Shown: positions 11,908 to 21,828 of the stretch, in pieces
Layout: every line of letters begins with the position of its first letter
Numbering within the stretch: position 1 is the stretch's first letter
From: Ricinus communis
Taxonomy: Eukaryota; Streptophyta; Magnoliopsida; Malpighiales; Euphorbiaceae
Reading direction: 5' to 3'
Assembly (NCBI RefSeq): GCF_019578655.1
Contig: NC_063256.1
Coordinates: 19,601,350 to 19,665,349 of the forward strand
Length of the DNA: 64,000 bases
Translations under genes and position numbers: made by a program
Notes under the pieces: model-generated
Told to the model about the DNA's origin: nothing
Databases searched by the model: none
The model's input: the letters and a program-made list of their open reading frames with translations, nothing else

Positions 11908-13449
11908 GGCATTTAGTCAGGGCTTCGAGCTCAGAGCTTCTCTAATGGATGTTGGCTTCATAGGTATAGAACTGAAAGCTGCTAGCATTTGGTAATCTGC
12001 AGGGAGCTCCTTCGGTTTAAACACCCCAAGCTTGGACCTGGTGACCATGTGGTACCTTTGCAATTGTTGTGGGCCAGATTCAGGAGCAGTTTCAGGTTCA
12101 GGAGCTAGCAAATGACTTTTTGCTATTTGACCAGGTTCACTAGGAGCAGCAGCATGTTCATGTCCATGTTCACTTATAGACTGCATGTCACCCATCTCTC
12201 TCCTTTCATCAAACACTCTTTCGGGTCCATATTTCTGTTAAAATTGAGACATGGAGTGAGGTGAAGAGAACTCAGCAGCAGAAGATACTGACCTTGGGGG
12301 AAGCCTGAGATGATGCAGCACCAACTAAGGGAGAAAGAGTGTAGGATGAAGCAGTGATATGTGAGGAAGATTGATTTGAAGGAAAGGTGGGAAACCAATA
12401 AAGTGTGCTGATGTTGGTGAACTTTTTAGGAGCTTTAGTATTAAGAAAACCATTTGTGAAAGAAAATTCCAGCTCATTAAAGACAATATCGTCTGGTAAT
12501 ATATATTCTACCAGTTGTGTTGATGCATTTACAGCCTTTGTGAACATCACTGTACCCTAAGAATACACACTTTGTTGAGTGAAATTGAAACTTGTGACTT
12601 TGATAAGGCCTGAGACAAGGGAAACAGCTGCAACCAAAGGTTTTAGTGTTTAATAGTCATGTTGTCTTTTAAATAGAATGGTTAGTGATGTTTGACCTTT
12701 TAAGGTAGGTGTAGGGAGTCTGTTGATCAAGTAGACAGAGGTTTGGAAGGCTTCTACCTAATATTTGAGTGGCATTTAAGCTTGAGCTAACAAAGTCAGG
12801 CCAGTTTCAACAATATGCTTGTGCCTCCTGTCACGTGAGTTTTGTGAGGCGGGCCGTGACATTCCTCTCAGCTCTGCCATTTTGAGCAAAGGTGAAGGGA
12901 CAGGAGTGTCTAAAGGCTATTCCATGTTGTTTTGCATAATTATTGAAACTCTGATATTCCCCTCCCATATTAGATTGAATAAATTTAATCTTGTGGTCAA
13001 GTTGGTTCTCAACAAGTTTTTGGAATTGCATAAAAGCACTCAATGCATCAGACTTGTTTTTGAGAAGGAAAATCCAAGATACCTACTGAACTCATCAATG
13101 AAACTGATGTAATAATAGAAGCCAGAAGTTGACATAATTAGGGATGGTCCCCATAAGTCTGTATGTATAAGCTCAAGAGATTTTGAGGCATGTGAAGAGG
13201 AAATACTAAAGGGAAGCAAATGGGATTTACCATATTGACAGGCATCACAAAAGCTTTGATTTTCATTGATATTAATTTTTTGATTACAGGCTTTCAGGAC
13301 TAAACTTAGTACTCTATTTGAGGGATGGCCTAACCTCTTATGCCAAACCTCTTTGGAACAATTTAAAGACCTTAGAGACTCTTACTAGTAGAGCTTCCTA
13401 ACTGATAGAGTTACAGTTAAGTTTAGATATAGGACCTAATCTTTTTGAG
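11908..13449 (-). pseudogene. Copia integrase and linker fragment
   Basis: The segment 13043-12831 reads KLVENQLDHKIKFIQSNMGGEY and NGRAERN, the integrase core. The usual catalytic Asp of the QSD(G)GGEY motif is Asn here. A 33 bp insertion at 12829-12861 interrupts the conserved region just after the glutamate motif. The low-complexity linker (12550-11917, rich in Ser, Pro and Glu) leads into the reverse transcriptase. At least three frames are needed to follow the protein. Confidence 0.75.
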
Positions 13450-14051
13450 TCAACTTTGAATTGAACTAGAAGAGATTGATGTTTGATTGGGTAGTTGAAG
13501 TTGGTACAAACCATCTTTAAGCCTCCCCTTGAGCAGCACCATTCTTGTTGCGTTATCCTTCAATACACAACCAAGATCATCAAATTCAGCAGAAATATTG
13601 TTACATGTAGCAAGTTGTGATAAACTAAGTAGATTCTTTTTTATTGTTGGAACATGCAACATATTTTTTAATAATAAAAATTTACTATTTAAAGTGTGCA
13701 GCAAGGAATCACCAATATGAGATATTGACAGCTTTTCACTATTACCTACTGTGAGTAATTGATTACCATTATATTCTGACTTTTCATTGATGTTGTTTGC
13801 ATTGTCTGTAACATGTGAGCTAGCACCACTATCTGCATACCAAGCTGGATCACTCACAACTTCAGAGGCTACAACATAAGCAGAGCTTTGGTTGTTTGGG
13901 TTGTTGGTTCTGTTTTGATTCTGTTGGGAGGACTGCCTTGGTAGCTTTCATCAAACCTATAATAGCACTTCAGAGCTGTGTGGCCAATTCTTCCACACAT
14001 TTGACACATTGGCCTAGAATTGCTGTTCCTGCCTCCTCTTCCTCTTGGCAA
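13450..14051 (-). pseudogene. Copia gag C-terminus and protease fragment
   Basis: The frame at 14051-13869 carries a CCHC knuckle (CQMCGRIGHTALKC). The frame at 13857-13450 opens with WYADSGASSHVTDN, which keeps the aspartic-protease DSGA motif, and continues into the GAG-pre-integrase block (NKFLLLKNMLHVPTIKKNLL). A stop and frame change separate the two. The N-terminal gag is missing upstream of 14060. Confidence 0.85.
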
Positions 14052-14383
14052 TCAAACTTTCAACTTTCATCACATGGAACAAGTTGTTTAAGATTTAAAA
14101 ACATCACATGATTATGCCGTTTGGCATGCAAATTAGTTGGTTCTTCGTCCGAGTGGGGCTGCCAGTTATATGTAAATTGGATATGGAAACGATCGACCAT
14201 GTCTCGAGACGCAGTTCATCTGCCAGCTACTGCCTAAATTATGCAATAGTCAAACCAAACCGGTGAACCAAACGTACGGTTTATTTGGACCGATGCAAGC
14301 TCTTCTGATGACCCATTATTTTTATTTACTCCCATCTACTGTAAAACCTCCTACCCATTTTAACTTGAGAAAACCATTCCCGT

Positions 14384-15093
14384 TTGGCTTTTTTTTTATT
14401 GTTTTCTTTCTCCATAACTCTATTACCTTCAAGCTTTAAAGCCCTTTCCAAGCTCCACAACTTCTTCTCCTCTTTGAATGTTATTCACTTCAAACCACTT
14501 TCACATCATTATTGTAATGTTTTTCTTCATTATTACCCCATTTTAAATTTGAATCCCCATCATATTCTTCAATCTCCATACACTCTTTCTCTCTGTAGAT
14601 TCTATAAATTCTTCTGATGCAATTTCTTATGCAATAATATGTAGAATCTTGGGATAACCCAAAAGCATTACAATTCCTTCAAATTTTATCTGAGGTAAGG
14701 TTTTTTTTTTTTTTTTGGTTCTTTGAATTTATGGTTTACTTTTCATATATATACATAAATATGTTTTTCTCTTATTATTAGTCAAAAAATTTATTTTTAT
14801 TTTTGTACATAGTAAACTGTTAACTAATCTGCAAGAATAATGTATTATGGGTTTTTGTAATCCCTCTTGCTTGTTATTGGTTTGAAGGTCTAAATATTTT
14901 GCTCAAATTATTTTATAATAAGTTAAAGGGTAAATGTGGCATATATGCAAATTTTATCAATTTGTGAGGCTTTGGACTAGATTCCTCATGTAGATTCAAT
15001 ATTTATAAAGAATGGACCTGAAAAAGAACATTGCGCATAGTAAAGCTGCTCCAAACAATGGTAGGGGTGTTAGATGCAGATCGAATGCACATG
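14384..15093 (+). other. Possible 5' end of an unidentified spliced gene
   Basis: Pyrimidine-rich, leader-like sequence from about 14384 ends at a candidate donor (TTATCTGAG|GTAAGG, 14694/14695). A candidate second exon then carries ATG 15013 and the short frame MDLKKNIAHSKAAPNNGRGV.., ending at a strong donor (GCACATG|GTGAGT near 15093). No later exon is recognisable. The chromovirus at 15275 would lie in the next intron, and the DNA after it (21829 onward) shows only weak coding-like stretches. The call rests only on splice-like signals and one short frame; I recognise no protein family. It could be a truncated gene, a non-coding transcript or chance. Confidence 0.3.
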
Positions 15094-15274
15094 GTGAGTA
15101 TAATTATAACCTCTTTGTTGATCTTTCGTGTTCACTATAGTTTGATTCGCATAAGAATGCATCCATAGTAAAAGAAAAGACTTTTCATCATAATGTAAAA
15201 GCAATTTTTAAGATCAAAGATATGTTTTATAAAATCGGATGGGAATCGATGTTGAGTTTCAAAGGAGAATTTTT

Positions 15275-15567
15275 TGATAAGAGTAGTTTAGAGAGAGAGA
15301 AAGAGAAAGAGAGAGAGAGAAAACAGGAGCAAGAATAAGAGAAAGCTAAAGGAAGGGAAATATTGATAATAATTATTGTGCTTTTATTCAATCAGAACCG
15401 ACTATTTATAATAGTCTGGTGGTTAGGATTTCAACCAACAAAGCTAAAAATAGGAAAATACAGCTGCTACTAAGCCAGAATAACAATAGATTAATTCAAC
15501 TAAAATATATGCTAAAGATCAGGTAAAATGTTGAAGACCTGGTACACTAACTAACAGATACATATCA
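15275..15567 (-). repeat. Chromovirus 3' LTR
   Basis: 293 bp, TGATAAGAG...CATATCA on the plus strand. It starts with a (GA)n tract and is matched by 21550-21828. The minus-strand polypurine tract AAGGGAGGA abuts it at about 15568-15576. Confidence 0.93.
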
Positions 15568-15626
15568 TCCTCCCTTAAAGAATCCTTGTCCGCAAGGATA
15601 AAATCTGGATAGTTTCTGGAAAACCG

Positions 15627-16720
15627 CTACTCATTTTTCCAAGTAGCATTATCTTTCAAGGCTCCTTTCCATTTAAAAAGAACCTCTCGTTTTGGTTGAT
15701 ACTTCCTTTTTTGTACAATTCGACGATCAAGAACGGCTTCAAGCTGCGGAATGATAACAGAATCATCTGATATTGGTGGAAATTGGCTCGGAAGTGTTGT
15801 ATGAACATGACCCAAATGTTTGCGCAATAGGCTGACACGGAACACATTATGAATTTGAGAGCCTGGAGGAAGTTCTAAGCGATATGATACTGCTCCCAAT
15901 TTTTCAATAATCAAATAAGGACCATAGAAACGGGGAGCCAACTTCATGGATGCACAAAAGCCACAAAAGTTTGACGATATGGCTGCAGCTTGAGGTACAC
16001 ATAATCACCAATAGTAAATGATACTTCTCTTCGCTTCTGATCTGCTTGACACTTCATTCGTTGAGTAGCCATTGATAGATGGTGACGAAGCTCACGTAAA
16101 ATGGTGTTACGATCACGAAGATACTCATCAATCGCTTGGATGCGAGAAGTGCATGGAATATATGTTAAAATATGTGGTGGTGGAATACCATATACTGCTT
16201 TGAATGGAGTTATTTTAGAGGAAGAATGGATTAAAGTATTATAGCTAAATTTTACCCAAGGAATCCATTCACTCCATTTACATGGTTGATCACCTATAAA
16301 ACAACGTAAATATTGCTCCAAGGTACGATTTACCACCTCTGTTTGGTCGTCTGTTTGGGGGTGGTAACTTAAACTCATACAAAGCTTAGTCCCTTGTAAG
16401 CGAAGTAGTGCTTGCCAAAATAAACTGATAAACACCTTGTCTCGGTCCTTCATAATTAATGTTGGGAAGCCATGAAGACGAACCACATTGGCTATAAATG
16501 CTTTAGCCACCGTAAGAGCAGTATACGGATGCCTTAAAGGAACAAAATAGGAGTATTTGGTTAAGCGATCGACAATTACCATGATAACTGAATACCCATT
16601 TGAAAGCGGTAGACCCTTTATAAAGTCCATTGATACCTCAATCCACATTCGGGTAGGAATATGCAACGATTGGAGTAAACCTGCTGGTTTCATGGTGTCA
16701 ATTTTGCACTACTGACACGT
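15627..16720 (-). pseudogene. Chromovirus integrase and chromodomain
   Basis: From about 16693 the minus strand reads an integrase core, with the first catalytic Asp in VSMDFIKGLP, the second in IMKDRDKVF and the Glu in TDDQTEVVNRTLE, followed by the C-terminal PFKAVYGIPPP segment. A frame change near 15945 leads to LAPRFYGPYLIIEKLGAVSY and HNVFRVSLL. A chromodomain-like tail follows (VLDRRIVQK.. VLFKWKG.. ATWKNE, about 15640-15730). In chromoviruses the tail binds modified histones and steers integration. The catalytic triad is visible, but the frame break and upstream stops indicate no full-length product. Confidence 0.88.
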
Positions 16721-18240
16721 TTCACACTGCTGTAGGAATTGTTTCACCCTTTTTCACATGTTATGCTACTCAAAACTAAGCTTAATGCGAGCAAGAGTTT
16801 TGTGGAACCCAAAATGACCTCCAATGGGTGTTGAATGACAATCGGCAATGATTTGTCAGAGGAAGGATGAAGTAGGGCTCAAGTAGATTGTCATTCATGA
16901 ACCAAACCCCATCACATTGTGTTAACTGTGTGGCCATTTTGGAGAGACTCAACTTCTCATAGAATGGGTCTTTTTATACCTCTTCTTGCAACTTTGGTCA
17001 CCACTTCGCATATGATGAAGAAATGGATATAAACTGGAATTCAACCACATGTGATAGAGAGTCAGCAACTTGATTTTCTATCCTACGCTAATACTCGATT
17101 TCGTAGTCGTATTCAAGGATCTTTAGAAGCCACCGAGTTTGAGCTGGAGTTGTAATTTGCTGCTCAAGTAACTATTTGAGGCTCTTGTGGTCAGTGCAGA
17201 CTGTAAATGGTTTGCCAAGAAGATATGGCTGCCACTTCCGGATTGCTTCGACGATGTCCAACATTTCCTTCTTATAAGTAGACAATAATAAGGATGGTCC
17301 TTTAAGAGCTTCACTATAGTAGGCTATAGGTCAATTATTTTGAGAGAGAATTGCTCCAATTCCCACTCCGCTTGCGTCGCATTCTATCATGAACCGTTGG
17401 GAAAAATCTGGCAAGCTTAGAACTGGTGGTGATGTTAATGCTTCTTTAAGTTTCTTAAAGGCTTGTTCAGTTACCTCATCCTACTTGAACCCGTCTTTAG
17501 ATAAGAGATGATTTAATGGAGCCGCAATGACACCAAATTGACGAATAAATTTTCGATAATATCCTGCTAACCCAAGGAAGCCACGTACTTCCCTTGCAGT
17601 GGTCGGGGTTGGCCATTCAAGAACAGCCTGTATTTTCGTTGGATCTACTACCACACCTTGATCAGAAATTAAATAACCTAAGTATTCTACCTCAGAAACA
17701 CCAACCTGCATTTTTTTCTTTAATAAATAATTAGTTAGCCTTTAGAATTTTAAAAATAATTTGAAGATGTGATAGATGTTCTTCCCATGTTTTTTAATAC
17801 ACCAAGATATCGTCAAAGAAGACCAAAATGAACTTCCTGAGATATGTGCGAAAGAGGTCATTCATGAGGCTTTGGAAAGTGGCAGGTCCATTTATAAGAC
17901 TGAATGGCATCACCATGAACTCTCATGGTGCCTTTCGTACATCTTGAAAGCTATTTTTGAAATATCATTCTCATCTACCCGAATTTGATGGTACCTTGTC
18001 GTTAAGTCCAATTTTGAGAAAAATTTAGCCCCATGGAGCTCATCAAGGAGTTCGTCAATTACTGGAATGGGATATCTATCCTTGATTGTGATGTGATTTA
18101 GGGCTCGATAATCCACGCAAAATTGCCAATTGCCATCCGCATTTTTTACCAATAAGATAGGTGATGAAAATGGACTGTTGGTTGGCCTTATCGACCCAGA
18201 TTGCAGCAACTCTCTCACCATCCTCTCTATTTCTATTTTC
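16721..18240 (-). pseudogene. Chromovirus reverse transcriptase and RNase H
   Basis: The fragment 18221-17910 shows SGSIRPTNSPFSSPILLVKN, FCVDYRALNHITIKDRYPIP and FSKLDLTTRYHQIRV. The catalytic block near 17780-17815 reads [11 protein letters not shown] followed by a stop. VEYLGYLISDQGVVVDPTKI and RGFLGLAGYYRKFI (17711-17481) form the RT thumb/connection. RNase H sequence follows to about 17120 (DHKSL..-type and EYDYEIEY-type motifs, frame-broken), then the integrase zinc-finger region to about 16720. The frames change at least four times. Confidence 0.87.
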
Positions 18241-19950
18241 TGGTAGTAAGAGAAATGGTATGGTCGAACACTTATAGGTTCAGTGTTTGGTTGTAGGGGA
18301 ATGCGATGGTCATATGGTATTTTAGGGGATAAGCTGGTAGGTGTATTAAATATCTCAGAGAACTCAATTAGGATTTTAGATATATCTGATGGTAGGGATT
18401 TTAGAGAATAGGTATTAATGGAGAGTGATATTTGGAAAAAAGAATCTTGTACCCTGAATGCAATTTTATTCCTTTTTAGATAAAGCTTCCATCGTATCTT
18501 GCTTTAAGTCCATGGAATATGTGTGCTTCCCCTTCAATTTTAAAGGACATGGTTAGCTGCTAGTAATCCATCTCTATGGAACCAATAGTTTGTAGCCACT
18601 GTACTCATAAAACCACTTGACAAGCTACCACTAAAAGCACATAATAGTCGGCAGTTATAGGTTTGCCTTTGATGTATATAGTAAGAGCTTGGCAAAGACC
18701 CATGCATTCTATTTGGTCCCCCTTGGCTATTTGTGACTTGGAACTTCTTATCTCACATAACTGGTAGTCCAGATTTGGTGACAATGGCATGATCAATGAA
18801 ATTATGAATGCTGCCCCCATTAATGAGAATTGTCACATACTTGTTTTTGAGTTTGCCTAAGATGTAAATCGTTCGAGGATGGTTGGCTCTAGAAATGGCA
18901 TGGAAGGATATCTCAGGTAGGATTTCTGTGTGTTCTGGTTCAGTTTCAGCTTGTTCGTCCTTGTCATTGTTCAATTGATTGCAATCTTCAATCATGAACA
19001 ATTGCGGATGCTTGCATCGATGACCTTGAACGAACTTCTCATCATATTAGTAACATAATCCTTTTTCCCGACGTTCCCTTGCTCCCTAATTAGTGATCCG
19101 TCGAAAAGCAGGTGGGTTAAGATTTGGATTTCCTCGTGGAACTGGTGGAGGGCTAAGGATTCCCGAATTCGAGTTAGAATTCACCTTTGGTATGGCTAAA
19201 GCTGATGGGAAGCGATTGAATTAGTCGACTTTTTTTGTAGTTGATTTTGTTCCTCAACTAGCCTTGCAACTCCTATAGCATCTACCAATGTTTTGGGTTG
19301 TTTGATTTTCACATCTAGCTAAATGTCATCTCGAAGACCTGCAATAAAGCATCCAATAAGAAAAGATTCAGGTAGGCCATCAATTTGTTAGGAGAGTTTC
19401 TCAAATATTTCTTGGTAGACTGCCACAGTAGAATTTTGTCGAAGACGATTGAGAGCCTTTAATGGATCCTCATAGTCTGTTGGACCGAAACGAATGAGAA
19501 CTGCCTTGGTGAACTCATTCCAGCTTTGCGGTCCACGAAATTTTTCCATTGGTGCTATTGTAGGGCAATTGCTTCTAAATGGAAAGAGGCTAACTGGACT
19601 TGCTAGTCAGGATTGATGTTTTGAAACTCAAAGTATTGTTTAGCCTTGTAAATCCAACCACTAGGGTCCTCTCTATTGAATTTTAGAAATTGCAGCTTCA
19701 GATTGTGGTTGTTGTTGGCTGGTGGGTTATGAGTATTTATAATGGCTGTGAGTCTAGAGACCCTCTCTTGATAAAAAGGGTTGATTTCAGGTTGGTTGGT
19801 TGTATTGGTGCGAGTAACCCGCAAAGCTTGCAACTCGGCTAACACTCATTGCAAGGAGGCATGGATTTGATCAAAATTGGACTCATGTCGGCTAAAGCTT
19901 CATTGACTTCAACAACAAAACTCGGCATGGGATTTACCACGGGTGCCCAT
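18241..19950 (-). pseudogene. Chromovirus gag and protease
   Basis: The likely gag start is the minus ATG near 19950 (MGTRGKSHAEF), close to the leader. The core shows LKLQFLKFNREDPSGWIYKA at about 19700-19640. A zinc-knuckle-like KFVQGHRCK precedes the protease at 19001-18753. That protease keeps HNFID, but its catalytic triplet reads NGG instead of the expected Asp-(Ser/Gly)-Gly, and this alone should abolish cleavage. Several in-frame stops interrupt gag. Confidence 0.82.
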
Positions 19951-19961
19951 CGTCAAGAACC

Positions 19962-21528
19962 TAATAGGCTATTTATGTAGCTACAATCTAAGGCAGTGAA
20001 CCTATCGATGCAGTCTAGCACCATTGGCGAGTATCAAGGTCGTATCCCTCAGAAAAGTGAAAGCCTAGAGTTACTACTTTGTTCTCTGATATATTAGCCT
20101 GAAATAAATGATGAATAATTCCTAAATTTATTAATAACTACATATTGAGTTCTAAATGAGATACAGGAATGAATGAATAAATTAAACAACCAAGATAAGA
20201 AAGCAAACCCAAAGGGAACCTAGACTAGTTGGCAACAAAAGATAACAGATTGATGGGTCTAATTATGTTACCCGTGGACAAATTCTTAATTGAATTCGGT
20301 TTCTCTCTCGAGATAACCGAATTCCTAAACTCAAGAACCTAAAGTTGAAATCTCTTCCTAACGATTGATTCTTAAATTAGCATTAAGCTTTAATCTGCCT
20401 CTATTAAGCTTTGTTAATTCTTAATCCGACTAGTCAGTTATCCTTATCTCTAAGTGATTATTAACCAGTTCTTGCTATTCAAAATTTCAATTGCTAAATG
20501 AACTTCTCAATCACATAAAGCAATCTAAACACCACAATTCACAACGTCTCATGAATAATGCATTATCTTATTAATACTTAAAGCAAGAAGGATACAAAAC
20601 TAAACTCAAACAATCCAACAATTCAATACTAAGCCAACATAGTAAAGAAATCCCAACGGATTTAATTGATCTAGCTACACATGTTCATGTTTAAAACAAC
20701 TAGGAAATCAATTATAATAAAAGAATAACAAAAATGAAACATGTACACCATTTTCTCTCGAATTGGATGAACAACTCCAAATCTGCACCACGATTGATCT
20801 CCCCAATTGCCTCTTGATTTGCTCCACTACTGTTTTGCACTCGGAACCTTGCGATTCTGGGGTTCTCACCCTCTGTAACTCTCTCTTAAACTCATTACTC
20901 TACAAAGACCGAACCAGCCGCTCAGACTCTTCTCCTCCTTGCTTTCCCTAGCTCAAGAAATCACTTTCCTTATATACTTGTCCCAGCACGGCCGTGGTCA
21001 TGGCCGTGCTGGTCAGCACGGCTGGAGTCCAGGCCGTGTTGAACCTTCGGATCTCGTAAGTTAGTCCCAGCACGACTGTGGTCAGGGCCGTGTTGGTCAG
21101 CACGGCCGGAGTACAAGCCGTGTTGAACCTTCAATCTCGCAACTTAGGTTTTCTTCTTGGTCGTGCTCTCGCTTGATGCTGAACCACCATGGGCCATACT
21201 GGAGGCCGTGATAGCCTCGGAAACCTGCCTAAAACACCATAGTTGAGGATCAAAGGCTAATGGTTGGTCACGGCCAGAGTCGATCAGCACGGCCTTGACC
21301 TAGGTCGTGCTCAATGTTTGACATGCGAGCCCTTATCCAATTTTGATGAATTTTGTCCGTTTTCGCACGTATTGATCTATAATTGCTCAAACACTGATGA
21401 TGGTCCTATAAATTCTCCTGAAATGCAAAAGAACACAAAATACGAGTGATATTGGAATAAAAGCACAATAATTGCTAAGAAAATACACAATAATATGCAA
21501 GCAGATGTGTGTAAAACTATGCACATCA
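19962..21528 (-). mobile_element. Solo LTR inserted in the chromovirus leader
   Basis: In minus sense the insert begins TGATGTGCATAGTTTTACAC at 21528 and runs 1,567 bp to 19962. GAACC occurs on both sides (19957-19961 and 21529-21533), a perfect 5 bp target duplication. Removing the insert restores a continuous leader between the primer-binding site and gag. The inside has no coding capacity, as expected of a solo LTR left by recombination. The far end reads CTATTA in element sense rather than the canonical CA; a TG..CA end 14 bp inward would lose the target duplication. Two 84 bp tandem units rich in CACGGCCGTG-like palindromes lie at 20981-21148. Confidence 0.75.
20981..21148. repeat. Two 84 bp tandem units with CACGGCCGTG-like palindromes
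   Basis: Units 20981-21064 and 21065-21148 share the frame CCCAGCACG..GTGGTCA.GGCCGTG and about 80% of bases. Related motifs recur singly to about 21310. They stand out as GC-rich islands in AT-rich DNA. Confidence 0.8.
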
Positions 21529-21549
21529 GAACCCAACTCTGAAACCAAT

Positions 21550-21828
21550 TGATAAGAGTAATTTAGAGAGAGAGAGAGAGAAGACAGAAGCAAGAGTAAG
21601 AGAAAGCTAAAGGAAGGGAAATATTGATAATAATAGTTGTGCTTTTATTCAATCAGAACCGACTATTTATAGTAGTCTGGTGGTTAGGATTTCAACCAAC
21701 AAAGCTAAAAATAGGGAAACACAGCTCCTACTAAGCCAGAATAACAATAGAATAATTTAACTAAAAGATATGCTAAAGATCATGTAAAATGTTGAAGACC
21801 TAGTACACTAACTAACAGATACATATCA
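21550..21828 (-). repeat. Chromovirus 5' LTR
   Basis: 279 bp, TGATAAGAG...CATATCA on the plus strand, matching 15275-15567. It is shorter than the partner mainly in the (GA)n tract. The tRNA primer-like site lies just left of it (minus strand, about 21535-21549). Confidence 0.93.

Larger units (their letters stand above)
10817..14060 (-). mobile_element. Copia remnant without LTRs (second Copia lineage)
   Basis: On the minus strand, gag zinc knuckle, protease, integrase, reverse transcriptase and partial RNase H follow in Copia order. Coding similarity stops at about 14060 (gag) and about 10817 (an RNase H KK.SVVS block), and I find no LTR or tRNA primer site at either edge. The protein differs in sequence and spacing from the Copia at 2653-7292, so it is another lineage. 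Frameshifts, stops and a small insertion make it a fossil. Confidence 0.85.
15275..21828 (-). mobile_element. Complete Ty3/gypsy chromovirus (degenerate) with a nested solo LTR
   Basis: LTRs at 15275-15567 and 21550-21828 are about 92% similar by eye, and a TTTTT target duplication lies on both sides (15270-15274 and 21829-21833). In element sense the 5' LTR ends TCTTATCA and is followed by a primer-binding-like TTGGTTTCAGAG. A polypurine tract AAGGGAGGA sits against the 3' LTR. Order on the minus strand is gag, protease, reverse transcriptase, RNase H, integrase, chromodomain, which marks a chromovirus. All genes have stops or shifts. The leader is split by a 1.57 kb insertion. Confidence 0.94.
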
